From Mesoflavibacter sp037029465 (GTDB lineage Bacteria > Bacteroidota > Bacteroidia > Flavobacteriales > Flavobacteriaceae): 64,000 nucleotides of DNA. This document shows, piece by piece, positions 1 to 8,906 of this stretch. The position numbers and the translations under genes are program-made. The stretch is taken from the NCBI RefSeq assembly GCF_037029465.1, contig NZ_JAYMEM010000001.1, positions 185,504 to 249,503 of the forward strand, given 5' to 3'. Position 1 is the stretch's first letter. The number at the start of each line of letters is the position of its first letter. The notes below the pieces were generated by a model that saw only the letters and a list, made by a program, of their open reading frames with translations, ran no database searches and was not told where the DNA came from.

Positions 1-224
1 TATAGAGATTTTCTAATTTCATTTAAATTGAAATCTTCTCCTATATAATTAACATCATTTCTGTTTTCTAAAACACCAAGTATTACAATGTTGACGTTTT
101 CTAAATCAGGAATTCCGTTTTGCTCTGAGTGAATTTTAATTTTCCTTCCTAAACTAAGAGGCGCTAGTAATTGGTTGTGCGCTAAAACAGTATCTGGAAC
201 CGGAGAAAGAAAGTTAAAATTCAT
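1..224 (-). CDS. formimidoylglutamase / arginase-family protein, N-terminal part only
   Basis: Reading the minus strand from the ATG at 222-224 gives an open frame running off the left edge (about 74 residues), beginning MNFNFLSPVPDTVLAHNQLL and continuing with LGRKIKIHSEQNGIPDLENV and a VILGVLENRND segment. From memory this is the N-terminus of the flavobacterial formimidoylglutamase/arginase-family hydrolase, a binuclear-metal ureohydrolase; metal ligands would lie beyond the edge, so activity cannot be judged here. It starts 6 bp after the topA stop, so it is probably the second gene of a topA operon. The family call is recognition of the N-terminus only. Confidence 0.72.
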   Translation of the reverse strand, partial: MNFNFLSPVPDTVLAHNQLLAPLSLGRKIKIHSEQNGIPDLENVNIVILGVLENRNDVNYIGEDFNLNEIRKSL

Positions 225-230
225 TATATA

Positions 231-2735
231 TTATTTCTTTTTTGCTGATGTTTTTTTCTTGGTAGTTTTCTTTTTTGTTGCTTTTTTCTTTGGCGCATTC
301 TTTTCTATCAGATCTTTTACCTCTTCTAAAGTTAGCGCAGCTGCATCTACTGTTTTTGCTAATTCTATTTTGGTTTTACCTTTAATGATATTGTGTCTGC
401 CCCAACGTGCTTTTTCTACACGTATTCCTTCTTCTTCCCAATTATGTACTACTTTATCAATTTCTTTTTGAATTTTTTCATCAATAAGTGTTTCGATATC
501 TTCTGTAGTTAAATTATCCCAATCGTATTTTTTGTTGACGTTTATAAACATATCGTCCCATTTTATAAATGGTCCAAAACGTCCTTTTCCTTTAGTTACA
601 TCTTTACCTTTATAGGTATATATAGGAGCATCTGCTTTTTCTTTTTCTTTAATTAACTCCACCGCTTCATCAAGTTCGACGTTTAAAGGGTCTTGTCCTG
701 CTGCTAAAGAAATGTACTTTTTACCAAATTTCACATATGGTCCGTAACGTCCGTTATTTACCTCTACAACTTCTCCTTTATATTTACCTAATTCTTTTGG
801 AAGCTTGAATAAATCCATAGCCTCTTCAAAAGTTATTGTATTTAATTGTTGATCTGGTCCTAGGCTTGCAAAGGTTGGTTTTTCTTCGTCATCTACAGTA
901 CCCATTTGTACCATAGGTCCAAATTTACCTAAACGTACACTTACTTGTTTTCCTGTTTTTGGATCTTCACCAAGAATACGCTCTCCTGATTCTCTATCTG
1001 CATTTTCTTGAACATCTTCTACTACTGGATGAAACTTATCGTAAAAAGTTTTCATCATCTTTTTCCAATCTTCTTTTCCTTCTGCTATATCATCAAACTG
1101 GTCTTCTACTTTTGCTGTAAAGTTATAATCTAAGATACTCTCAAAGTGATTAACCAGAAAGTCGGTAACTATCATACCAATATCTGTTGGCACTAATTTT
1201 CCTTTATCAGATCCAACTTTTTCGGTTAGTTTTTTATCTTCAACTTTTCCTTCTGTTAAGGTTAATTGCGTGTATTCTCTTTCTACACCTTCAACCGTTC
1301 CCTTTTCTATATAATTTCTATTTTGAATAGTAGAAATTGTTGGCGCATATGTAGATGGTCTACCAATACCTAACTCTTCTAACTTTTTAACTAACGAAGC
1401 TTCTGTGTAACGGTAAGGCGGACGTGTATAACGTTGAGTTGCGGTAATATATTTATTTAATAAGGTTTCGTTTACCTTCATTGCTGGCAACATTCCGTCT
1501 TGCTCTGTATCTTCATCATCTGTCCCTTCTAAGTACACCTTAAGAAAACCATCAAATTTAATTACCTCTCCATTTGCTGTAAACGTTTGGTCATGTGTAT
1601 CTGCCTCAATTTTAACGTTTGTACGTTCTAGCTGCGCTTCACTCATTTGTGATGCAATTGCACGCTTCCAAATCAATTCGTATAAACGTGCTTGATCACG
1701 ATCAATATTAACGCTATGTCTTGAAAAATCTGTAGGTCGTATCGCTTCGTGAGCCTCTTGCGCACCTTTAGTTTTCCCTGTAAAATTTCTTTCTTTACTA
1801 TATTCTTTACCGTAGGCATCTACAATTTCTTTCTCTGCTCCTTTTCTTGCTTCGTCAGATAAATTTACACTATCTGTTCTCATGTAAGTAATCAAACCGG
1901 CTTCGTATAAACGTTGCGCCATAGTCATGGTTTTACTTACTGAAAAATATAATTTACGTGATGCTTCCTGCTGTAATGTAGATGTCGTAAATGGTGCTGC
2001 AGGCGATTTTTTTGCTGGCTTTTTTGTTAAGTCAGCAACTTTAAAATTAGCAGTCGCATTTTTTTCTAAAAAGGCTAAAGCTTCTTCTTTAGTCGAAAAA
2101 GTTTTAGGCAATTTAGCTTTAAAAGATTGTCCTTCCTCGTTAGAAAACTCGGCATCTATTCTATAAGATGCTTCAGGTTGAAATTCTTGAATTTCTCGCT
2201 CACGCTCTACAATTAAACGTACTGAAACAGATTGTACACGACCAGCAGATAAACCACCTTTTACTTTTCGCCATAACACTGGAGATAATTCGTAACCTAC
2301 AATTCTATCTAAAACACGTCTTGCTTGTTGTGCATCTACTAAATCGTAATCTATTTTACGCGGATTTTCAACCGCTTTCATAATGGCAGATTTAGTAATC
2401 TCATGAAACACAATACGCTTGGTTTTTTCTTTATCCAAACCTAATGTTTCAGCAAGATGCCAAGCAATAGCTTCTCCTTCGCGGTCCTCATCACTTGCTA
2501 ACCAAACCGTTTCGGCTTTTTTAGCTAAGTCTTTTAATTTTTTTACTACCGCTTTTTTATCGGAAGACACTTGATATTTTGGCTCAAAATCGCCATCAAC
2601 ATCAACACCTAATTCCTTTGAAGGTAAGTCTGCAATATGCCCAAAACTAGATTCTACTTTAAAATCTTTTCCTAGAAATTTTTCAATAGTTTTTGCTTTT
2701 GCAGGTGACTCTACTATTACTAAATTCTTCGCCAT
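231..2735 (-). CDS. topA: DNA topoisomerase I (type IA)
   Basis: Relaxes negative supercoils through a transient 5'-phosphotyrosine strand break. The N-terminal Toprim domain shows the VESPAKAKTIEKFLG motif and the acidic DEDREGE motif; the catalytic tyrosine is in LITYMRTDS (residue 284 counting from MAKNLV). The C-terminal third carries repeated GRYGPYVKFGKK-type topoisomerase C-terminal repeats and a lysine-rich tail (KKK/TKKK runs) that should bind DNA. The open frame extends 11 codons further upstream, but those codons overlap a TAnnTTTG promoter element at 2755-2762, so the ATG at 2735 (834 aa) is the better start. It is divergent from miaB and 6 bp ahead of the arginase-family gene. 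Confidence 0.97.
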   Translation of the reverse strand: MAKNLVIVESPAKAKTIEKFLGKDFKVESSFGHIADLPSKELGVDVDGDFEPKYQVSSDKKAVVKKLKDLAKKAETVWLASDEDREGEAIAWHLAETLGLDKEKTKRIVFHEITKSAIMKAVENPRKIDYDLVDAQQARRVLDRIVGYELSPVLWRKVKGGLSAGRVQSVSVRLIVEREREIQEFQPEASYRIDAEFSNEEGQSFKAKLPKTFSTKEEALAFLEKNATANFKVADLTKKPAKKSPAAPFTTSTLQQEASRKLYFSVSKTMTMAQRLYEAGLITYMRTDSVNLSDEARKGAEKEIVDAYGKEYSKERNFTGKTKGAQEAHEAIRPTDFSRHSVNIDRDQARLYELIWKRAIASQMSEAQLERTNVKIEADTHDQTFTANGEVIKFDGFLKVYLEGTDDEDTEQDGMLPAMKVNETLLNKYITATQRYTRPPYRYTEASLVKKLEELGIGRPSTYAPTISTIQNRNYIEKGTVEGVEREYTQLTLTEGKVEDKKLTEKVGSDKGKLVPTDIGMIVTDFLVNHFESILDYNFTAKVEDQFDDIAEGKEDWKKMMKTFYDKFHPVVEDVQENADRESGERILGEDPKTGKQVSVRLGKFGPMVQMGTVDDEEKPTFASLGPDQQLNTITFEEAMDLFKLPKELGKYKGEVVEVNNGRYGPYVKFGKKYISLAAGQDPLNVELDEAVELIKEKEKADAPIYTYKGKDVTKGKGRFGPFIKWDDMFINVNKKYDWDNLTTEDIETLIDEKIQKEIDKVVHNWEEEGIRVEKARWGRHNIIKGKTKIELAKTVDAAALTLEEVKDLIEKNAPKKKATKKKTTKKKTSAKKK

Positions 2736-2754
2736 TCTTTGATTTTTGTGAGTG

Positions 2755-2762
2755 CAAAGGTA
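2755..2762 (-). promoter_or_regulatory. -7 element of the topA promoter
   Basis: On the minus strand this reads TACCTTTG, an exact match to the Bacteroidota -7 consensus TAnnTTTG, 20 bp upstream of the chosen topA start. I do not see a convincing TTTG -33 box at the expected spacing, so this is supported by the -7 box and position only. Confidence 0.5.
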
Positions 2763-2824
2763 AATCAAAAAAAATTTATCTTCCTAATTTTATAACTTTT
2801 AGCAAAATTTAACTAGCTGTCAGA

Positions 2825-2856
2825 TTGTCATAATTTTAAATTAATCGTACCTTTGC
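2825..2856 (+). promoter_or_regulatory. miaB promoter (Bacteroidota consensus)
   Basis: TTG at 2825-2827, a 20-base spacer, then TACCTTTG at 2848-2855: a full match to the Bacteroidota housekeeping promoter, 35 bp upstream of the miaB ATG. It overlaps a pair of TGTCA boxes (2820-2824 and 2828-2832) that resemble those ahead of groES. Confidence 0.75.
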
Positions 2857-2890
2857 ATGCTTATTGAGTAGCAGTATTTCAATATTATAT

Positions 2891-4336
2891 ATGGAAAAGA
2901 CAATAGACGAAAAGAAACAAGGCGAAACATTAGTTATACCTTCTAAATCAGAAAATAGCAAGAAACTTTTTATAGAGAGTTACGGTTGTTCTATGAATTT
3001 TAGCGACAGTGAAATTGTTGCTTCAATCCTTCAAAATGAAGGCTTTAACACAACACCTCATCTAGAAGAAGCCGATTTAGTATTGGTTAACACCTGCTCT
3101 ATACGTGACAAAGCAGAACAAACAGTTAGAAAACGCCTTGAAAAATATAATGCTGTAAAACGCATCAACCCTAAAATGAAAGTTGGTGTTTTAGGCTGCA
3201 TGGCAGAGCGTTTAAAAAGTAAATTTTTAGAAGAAGAAAAAATAGTAGATCTTGTTGTTGGTCCAGATGCTTACAAAGATTTACCTAATTTAATTGCAGA
3301 AGTTGACGAAGGTCGTGATGCAATTAACGTTATCTTATCTAAAGAAGAAACTTACGGAGATATTTCACCAGTCCGATTAAATAGTAATGGTGTGACTGCT
3401 TTTGTAAGTATTACACGTGGTTGTGATAATATGTGTACGTTTTGCGTCGTACCTTTTACACGTGGTAGAGAACGTAGTCGTGATCCGCAAAGTATTATTG
3501 AAGAAGTTAACGACTTATGGGCAAAAGGCTACAAAGAGATTACTTTACTGGGTCAAAACGTAGACAGTTATCTTTGGTATGGCGGCGGACTTAAAAAAGA
3601 TTTTGACAAAGCTAGCGATATGCAAAAAGCAACTGCTACAGACTTTGCTAAACTTTTAGAACTTTGTGCAAAAGCACAACCAAAAATGCGAATTCGTTTT
3701 AGCACGTCTAATCCGCAAGATATGCATCTTGATGTTATTAAAACGATGGCTAAATATGATAATATTTGTAACCATATTCATTTGCCTGTACAAAGCGGTA
3801 GTGATCGTATTTTAAAAGCGATGAATCGTTTACATACACGTGAAGAGTATTTCACTTTAATAGATAACATCAGAGGGATTATTCCAAATTGTGCTATAAG
3901 CCAAGACATGATTGCTGGTTTTCCTACAGAAACTGAAGAAGACCATCAAGATACACTAAGTTTAATGGAGTATGTAAAATATAATTTTGGTTATATGTTT
4001 ACATATTCTGAAAGACCAGGTACGCTTGCTGAAAGAAAACTAGAAGATGATATACCTGAAGAGGTAAAAAGCAGAAGACTTGCCGAAATTATTGAACTTC
4101 AACTAAAACATAGCGCCTTTAGAACCAAACAGTTTTTAAACACAACTGTAGAAGTTTTAATCGAAAAAGAATCTAAAAAATCTAACCAACATTGGTCAGG
4201 TAGAACAGAACATAATATTGTAGCTGTTTTTCCTAAAGAAAATTATAATGTTGGAGATTTTGTAAATGTAAAAGTAACAGATTGCACTAAAGCAACACTA
4301 ATAGGTGAAGCTGTTGGGTTATCTAAAAACAATTAA
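2891..4336 (+). CDS. miaB: tRNA-2-methylthio-N6-dimethylallyladenosine synthase
   Basis: Radical SAM methylthiotransferase that converts i6A37 to ms2i6A37 in tRNAs reading UNN codons. The N-terminal UPF0004 domain begins ESYGCSMNFSDSE with conserved cysteines (YGC, NTCS, LGCMAER) for one 4Fe-4S cluster; the radical SAM cluster motif is GCDNMCTFCVVP; a C-terminal TRAM domain contains the WSGRTEHN segment. The frame is open from a TTG at 2864, but that lies too close to the -7 box; the ATG at 2891 (MEKTIDEKK, 481 aa) is the likely start and gives the usual family length. A lipoprotein gene follows 10 bp downstream. Confidence 0.96.
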   Translation: MEKTIDEKKQGETLVIPSKSENSKKLFIESYGCSMNFSDSEIVASILQNEGFNTTPHLEEADLVLVNTCSIRDKAEQTVRKRLEKYNAVKRINPKMKVGVLGCMAERLKSKFLEEEKIVDLVVGPDAYKDLPNLIAEVDEGRDAINVILSKEETYGDISPVRLNSNGVTAFVSITRGCDNMCTFCVVPFTRGRERSRDPQSIIEEVNDLWAKGYKEITLLGQNVDSYLWYGGGLKKDFDKASDMQKATATDFAKLLELCAKAQPKMRIRFSTSNPQDMHLDVIKTMAKYDNICNHIHLPVQSGSDRILKAMNRLHTREEYFTLIDNIRGIIPNCAISQDMIAGFPTETEEDHQDTLSLMEYVKYNFGYMFTYSERPGTLAERKLEDDIPEEVKSRRLAEIIELQLKHSAFRTKQFLNTTVEVLIEKESKKSNQHWSGRTEHNIVAVFPKENYNVGDFVNVKVTDCTKATLIGEAVGLSKNN

Positions 4337-4346
4337 TAAATTGACT

Positions 4347-5315
4347 ATGAAAAAATTACTTTTAATATTAATTTCATTAAGCCTATTTACTGCTTGTGAA
4401 AACGAACCTATAGATAATGGTTTATCTGGTTTTGAAAACCCAAACAACAATCCTGGTGGCGGCAACTCTGGCGGCAACAATAATAGTGATAGTGACGATT
4501 TAACGCTTTCGGTTTATGAGCTAGATATTGATTTATCAATTTCATTTTTTGGATTTCCTATTACAACAATTACTAATAGCGATATTAATATTTCTAATGA
4601 TTTGATCGTTTCAAGTTCTATTGAATTATCTGCTAATGACAGTCCTTTTGTTACCGAAAATCAAACAATTACAAGAAACTCAAGCGGACAAGTAATTAGT
4701 GACATAAGCGTAAATGAATCTGGTCAAAACACCAACGAATATTTTGTTACTTATAGTGGTAATAACATTACTCAAATAGAGTACAATTATTACGATTACG
4801 AAGACCCAAGCTACAACGAAAGCCACGTCTATAATTACACATACAGCGGTAATGTAATTACAAGAACCGAAGTTGGCTCTTCAATCACTATTGAGTTTAC
4901 ATTAAACAGCAATGACAAATTAGTAAAAAAAGAAGCTTTTGATAGTGGTACTTCTATACTAGCAGAAGAAGTAACTTATAATAGTGAAGGCAACATTATA
5001 AGCAGCACAACTACTGGAGAAAGCAATAATACAGCTACTTACGCTTACGATAATTTTGAAAACCCTTTAAAAGTGGTTTATGATGAAAGCTATTTACTTA
5101 ACTTTTTAGCAGATGATTATTCTGATGAAATTGGTGGTTTAATTGCTCAATTTCATTCGACTAAAAACTGGAATAGTGTTACTGTAGATGGATCGACTTT
5201 CAACTTCAATTTACAGTATAATGCTGCTAACAGAATTCAATCTAGAGAGATTTCATACAATTACGGACCAGAACTTTCAATTTCGATAAACGAAAACTTT
5301 AATTATTTAAACTAA
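4347..5315 (+). CDS. lipoprotein with YD-like repeats, function unknown
   Basis: The 322-aa product starts MKKLLLILISLSLFTAC, a lipoprotein signal with lipobox cysteine at residue 17. It is followed by a low-complexity Asn/Gly/Ser linker and then strand-rich repeats (for example YVNYTYSGN-like units with alternating Tyr/Asn) reminiscent of YD/RHS-type beta repeats, but no toxin domain follows. The frame is open further upstream inside miaB; the start at 4347 is chosen for the signal peptide. It sits between miaB and the sigma-54 activator. I do not recognise a specific function; a cell-surface or periplasmic location is inferred from the lipobox. Confidence 0.85.
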   Translation: MKKLLLILISLSLFTACENEPIDNGLSGFENPNNNPGGGNSGGNNNSDSDDLTLSVYELDIDLSISFFGFPITTITNSDINISNDLIVSSSIELSANDSPFVTENQTITRNSSGQVISDISVNESGQNTNEYFVTYSGNNITQIEYNYYDYEDPSYNESHVYNYTYSGNVITRTEVGSSITIEFTLNSNDKLVKKEAFDSGTSILAEEVTYNSEGNIISSTTTGESNNTATYAYDNFENPLKVVYDESYLLNFLADDYSDEIGGLIAQFHSTKNWNSVTVDGSTFNFNLQYNAANRIQSREISYNYGPELSISINENFNYLN

Positions 5316-5340
5316 ACCAATCGCTTAAATTCCTCTTTAT

Positions 5341-6600
5341 ATGGAATCAGTTCAATCAATAAAACAACGTTTCGGGATTATAGGTAATAGTGCTGGATTA
5401 AATCGCGCTATAGAAAAAGCTATACAAGTAGCGCCAACAGATATTTCTGTGCTAGTCACCGGAGAAAGTGGTGTTGGTAAAGAGAGTATTCCTAAGATAA
5501 TTCATCAATTATCACATCGCAAACACGGTAAATATATTGCAGTTAACTGTGGCGCGATACCAGAAGGCACAATAGATAGCGAACTTTTCGGTCACGAAAA
5601 AGGCGCGTTTACAGGAGCAACACAAACCCGTAGTGGTTATTTTGAAGTCGCAGATGGTGGGACCATTTTTTTAGATGAAGTTGGCGAGTTACCACTTACC
5701 ACACAAGTACGTTTATTACGTGTTTTAGAAAATGGCGAGTTTATTAAAGTAGGTTCCAGTAAAGTACAAAAAACCAATGTACGTATCGTTGCTGCTACTA
5801 ATGTAAACATGTTTGAAGCGATTAAAAAAGAAAAGTTTAGAGAAGACTTATATTATCGTTTAAGCACTGTAGATATTCACTTACCACCCTTAAGAGATAG
5901 ACAGGAAGATATTCATATATTATTCAGAAAATTTGCTAGTGACTTCGCATTAAAATATAAAATGCCAACCGTTAAATTAACAGACGATGCTATAAATATG
6001 CTGTTAAGATATCGCTGGAGCGGAAATATTAGACAACTACGTAATGTTGCAGAACAAATATCTGTACTAGAACAAAATCGTACCATTAGCGCACAAACTT
6101 TACAAACATATTTACCGTCTGGAGCAAGTAACCTTCCTGCAGTAGTCAATAATACAAAGTCTGAAAGCGACTTTAGTAGCGAGCGCGAAATTTTATACAA
6201 AGTTCTTTTTGATATGAAAGCCGATTTAAATGATTTAAAGAAGCTTACCATGGAACTGATGAAAAACGGAAACGCCAAAGACGTACAAAAAAACAACGAA
6301 GGTTTGATACAAAAAATCTACGGTGAGAATGAAAGCGATGCCGAGTTTGAAGAACAAGTACATGATTTAGAGATTTTATCAATTCCTGAAACTTCAGAAA
6401 ACACAACTTCTAACATAGAAGACAAATATCATTTTGCAGAAGAAATTGAAGAAGAAGAAACATTATCACTTCAAGATAAAGAATTAGAGTTAATCAAAAA
6501 ATCTTTAGAGCGTCACAACGGTAAACGTAAACTTGCAGCAGAAGAGTTAGGCATAAGCGAACGTACATTATATAGAAAGATTAAGCAATACGATTTGTAA
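5341..6600 (+). CDS. sigma-54 dependent transcriptional activator (AAA+), no receiver domain
   Basis: An enhancer-binding protein that would hydrolyse ATP to open sigma-54 promoters. The AAA+ domain starts almost at the N-terminus: Walker A GESGVGKE at residues 41-48, the sigma-54 contact loop GAFTGA at 88-93, and Walker B GGTIFLDEVGEL near 107-118. A Fis-type helix-turn-helix occupies the C-terminal 37 residues (NGKRKLAAEELGISERTLYR). Between them is an acidic, probably flexible linker. There is no N-terminal receiver, PAS or GAF domain, so activity is likely set by level or partner proteins. It heads a run with lptE, a TPR-like gene and secG. A sigma-54-like site lies about 1.9 kb downstream ahead of groES. 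Confidence 0.93.
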   Translation: MESVQSIKQRFGIIGNSAGLNRAIEKAIQVAPTDISVLVTGESGVGKESIPKIIHQLSHRKHGKYIAVNCGAIPEGTIDSELFGHEKGAFTGATQTRSGYFEVADGGTIFLDEVGELPLTTQVRLLRVLENGEFIKVGSSKVQKTNVRIVAATNVNMFEAIKKEKFREDLYYRLSTVDIHLPPLRDRQEDIHILFRKFASDFALKYKMPTVKLTDDAINMLLRYRWSGNIRQLRNVAEQISVLEQNRTISAQTLQTYLPSGASNLPAVVNNTKSESDFSSEREILYKVLFDMKADLNDLKKLTMELMKNGNAKDVQKNNEGLIQKIYGENESDAEFEEQVHDLEILSIPETSENTTSNIEDKYHFAEEIEEEETLSLQDKELELIKKSLERHNGKRKLAAEELGISERTLYRKIKQYDL

Positions 6601-6629
6601 AAAAAGCGTTACTTTCAAAAAAAATTAAA

Positions 6630-7130
6630 ATGAAATTATACAAACATATATTAGTTGCTATTTTACCACTACTCTTTTTTGGTTGTGGCATCTACTCGTT
6701 TACTGGTATCGAAACTAACGCAGAAACCTTTCAAGTTAATTACTTTCAGAATACTGCTAACCTTATAGAACCAGGTTTAGACAGAGATTTTACAATTGCT
6801 TTGCAAGACCAAATTCAAAACTTAAGTAGTCTTAGCTTAGTAAATTCTAACGGAGATTTAGTTTACGAAGGAGAAATTACACAATATCGTATATCTCCAA
6901 CAACAGCAACAGCAAACAGTACTGCAGCACAAAACCGTTTAACTATTGGCGTTAATGTTAGATTTACAAATAGATTAAACGAAGAAGAAAATTTTGAAAA
7001 AAGTTTTTCTTTCTTCTATGATTATACAGGTAGCCAACTATTATCCGGCGCTACAAAAGACACAGCTTTTGAAGAAATTTTTCAGCGTTTAACACAAGAC
7101 ATTATTAACGCCTCATTAGCTAACTGGTAA
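6630..7130 (+). CDS. lptE: LPS-assembly lipoprotein LptE family
   Basis: A 166-aa lipoprotein with signal MKLYKHILVAILPLLFFGC (lipobox cysteine 19). The body GIYSFTGIETNAETFQVNYF followed by an LIEPGLDRDFTIALQDQI segment matches the Bacteroidota LptE family, which plugs the LptD barrel and helps place lipopolysaccharide in the outer leaflet. It follows the sigma-54 activator by 29 bp and precedes a TPR-like gene by 9 bp, indicating one transcript. Assignment is by overall pattern rather than a single diagnostic residue. Confidence 0.88.
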   Translation: MKLYKHILVAILPLLFFGCGIYSFTGIETNAETFQVNYFQNTANLIEPGLDRDFTIALQDQIQNLSSLSLVNSNGDLVYEGEITQYRISPTTATANSTAAQNRLTIGVNVRFTNRLNEEENFEKSFSFFYDYTGSQLLSGATKDTAFEEIFQRLTQDIINASLANW

Positions 7131-7139
7131 AACAATTTT

Positions 7140-8045
7140 ATGACCACTCAAGACTTTATACAAATCTTACAACAACCGCAAACCGTTAGCAACGAGCAAA
7201 CCGATGCGTTAAGTGGTATTATAGAAGAATTTCCTTATTTTCAATCGGCAAGAGCTGTCTATTTAAAAGGATTAAAAAACAAAGAAAGTTTTAAATACAA
7301 CCAAGCATTAAAAATAACTGCAGCATACACAACAGACCGTAGTATTTTGTTTGATTTTATAACTTCAGAAAGCTTTAATCAAAACGAAATTTCAGATTAC
7401 ATCAAACAAAACACCGCTTACATTAACAACTTAGATGTCACTGTAGAAGATATTTCGGTTAACAAAAGCGTGACTTTTGATGATGATTTAGAAACTCATA
7501 TAAAAGCCACAAAAGAAATTATTAATCCAGATTTATTTCAACCTAAAATTGAAATTAAAGAAATAGCAAGTTTCAATAAAGATGAAGTTGAAACTGAAGA
7601 CCCAAAGGATGAAACTCCAGAAAAGGTTTTAAATATTGGTAAACCCTTAGATTTTGATAAAACCGAAACCCATAGTTTTAACGAATGGCTTAAATTAACA
7701 ACTTTTACTCCTATTGAGAGAAATGAAAACAACTCTAAAAAAGAAGAAAAAATTGATGATGTTTCAGAAATTGATAGAGACAAAAAGTTTGAGTTAATAG
7801 ACAAGTTTATAGCTAACAATCCTAAGCTTGAACCGGCTAAAACTAGCGGCAAAAAACAAAACTTAGCCAAAGAACGCATGATACAACCAGAAGCGTTAAT
7901 GACCGAAACTTTGGCAAGAATTTACGTCGAACAAAAAAATTATAAGAAGGCAATTCAATCTTATAAAATTTTAAGTTTGAAATATCCAGAAAAAAGTGGT
8001 TTCTTTGCAGACCAAATTAAAGCAATAGAACAATTACAAGAATAA
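7140..8045 (+). CDS. TPR-like conserved hypothetical protein
   Basis: A 301-aa soluble protein with no signal peptide. The N-terminal 80 residues resemble a helical domain (TTQDFIQILQQPQTVSNEQT, then FPYFQSARAVYLKGLKN), and the C-terminus contains a TPR-like helix pair, LARIYVEQKNYKKAIQSYKILSLKYPE. The middle is acidic and lysine-rich and probably disordered. It lies between lptE and secG with 9 and 12 bp gaps, a conserved flavobacterial arrangement as far as I recall. Function unknown; a scaffold or envelope-assembly helper is only a guess from the neighbours. Confidence 0.85.
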   Translation: MTTQDFIQILQQPQTVSNEQTDALSGIIEEFPYFQSARAVYLKGLKNKESFKYNQALKITAAYTTDRSILFDFITSESFNQNEISDYIKQNTAYINNLDVTVEDISVNKSVTFDDDLETHIKATKEIINPDLFQPKIEIKEIASFNKDEVETEDPKDETPEKVLNIGKPLDFDKTETHSFNEWLKLTTFTPIERNENNSKKEEKIDDVSEIDRDKKFELIDKFIANNPKLEPAKTSGKKQNLAKERMIQPEALMTETLARIYVEQKNYKKAIQSYKILSLKYPEKSGFFADQIKAIEQLQE

Positions 8046-8057
8046 AATTATAATATA

Positions 8058-8411
8058 ATGAACACATTTTTAATCTTCTTAATACTAATCATAGCAGTAG
8101 CTTTCTTTTTAGTAGTTGTAATTATGGTACAAAATCCAAAAGGTGGCGGATTATCTTCTACTTTTGGTGGAGGAAGCAACCAACAATTAGGTGGTGTTAA
8201 GAAAACGACAGACTTTTTAGACAAAAGTACTTGGACGTTAGCAGTTGCATTATTAGTGTTAATCTTAACATCTAGTTTAGCAATACCAAGACAAGGTGTA
8301 ACTTCAGATTCTAAAATCTTAGAAAATGACAACATCGAGTTACCTGCTCCAACAGAAACTCCTGCAACAGATAACACTTCTACTCCAGTAGATTCTACTT
8401 TTAGTGAGTAG
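8058..8411 (+). CDS. secG: preprotein translocase subunit SecG
   Basis: A 117-aa membrane protein that stabilises SecYEG during protein export. It shows the family pattern of two transmembrane helices (residues about 2-22 and 55-75) joined by a loop with the motif VMVQNPKGGGLSSTFGG. The C-terminal tail after the second helix is rich in Thr/Pro/Ser, longer than in enterobacterial SecG and typical of Bacteroidota. It is the last gene of the run and is followed by a strong terminator. Confidence 0.95.
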   Translation: MNTFLIFLILIIAVAFFLVVVIMVQNPKGGGLSSTFGGGSNQQLGGVKKTTDFLDKSTWTLAVALLVLILTSSLAIPRQGVTSDSKILENDNIELPAPTETPATDNTSTPVDSTFSE

Positions 8412-8433
8412 TTAACAATATAAAATTTACATT

Positions 8434-8466
8434 AAAAATGCCAACTTAAACAGTTGGCATTTTTTG
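8434..8466 (+). terminator. Rho-independent terminator after secG
   Basis: A 9-bp perfect stem ATGCCAACT / AGTTGGCAT with a 5-base loop, extended by A/T pairs, followed by a T run at 8461-8465. Confidence 0.9.
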
Positions 8467-8494
8467 TTTTCTGCAAGTTTGTCAGTCCTATGTC

Positions 8495-8512
8495 ATTGGC
8501 ACATTTTTGGCT
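8495..8512 (+). promoter_or_regulatory. sigma-54-like promoter upstream of groESL
   Basis: The sequence TTGGCACATTTTTGGCT has GG and GC separated by exactly 10 bases, the invariant -24/-12 arrangement of sigma-54 promoters (consensus TGGCAC-N5-TTGCW, here with one mismatch in the -12 half). It is about 42 bp before the groES ATG, so the transcript would have a short leader. Two TGTCA boxes (8480-8484, 8491-8495) lie just upstream. The match is seen; use by sigma-54 is inferred. Confidence 0.5.
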
Positions 8513-8553
8513 TAAAGCTAAACATCAAACTTAATAATCTAAAAAAATATACA

Positions 8554-8832
8554 ATGAGTAAACTAAACATTAAACCACTTGCAGATCGTGTTCTTGTAGA
8601 ACCGCTTCCTGCCGAAACACAAACAGCGTCTGGTTTATACATTCCAGATACAGCACAAGAAAAGCAACACAAAGGAACTGTAGTTGCAGTTGGAAACGGT
8701 AAAAAAGACGAACCTTTAACCGTTAAAGTTGGTGATACTGTACTTTACGGTAAATACTCTGGTTCTGAAATCAAATTAGATGGTAAGGACTATTTAATGA
8801 TGCGTGAAGACGACATCATGGCAATTATTTAA
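8554..8832 (+). CDS. groES: co-chaperonin GroES
   Basis: The 92-aa heptameric lid of the GroEL folding chamber. It begins MSKLNIKPLADRVLVEP and contains the mobile-loop region (AETQTASGLYIPD) and the GTVVAVGNGK motif. The frame is open 30 codons further upstream, but that extension covers the secG terminator and promoter region; MSKLN at 8554 gives the normal family length. groEL follows after 74 bp in the usual order. Confidence 0.98.
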   Translation: MSKLNIKPLADRVLVEPLPAETQTASGLYIPDTAQEKQHKGTVVAVGNGKKDEPLTVKVGDTVLYGKYSGSEIKLDGKDYLMMREDDIMAII

Positions 8833-8906
8833 GAGTATTCTAAACCAAAAATTAAGGATTAGAACATTCACTATTAACAATTCCAAAAACATTAAATTAA
8901 ATAAAA

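Noticed and set aside
175..471. 98-codon plus-strand frame rich in Phe
   Set aside because: Antisense to the lysine-rich tail of topA; Phe runs are the reverse complement of Lys codons.
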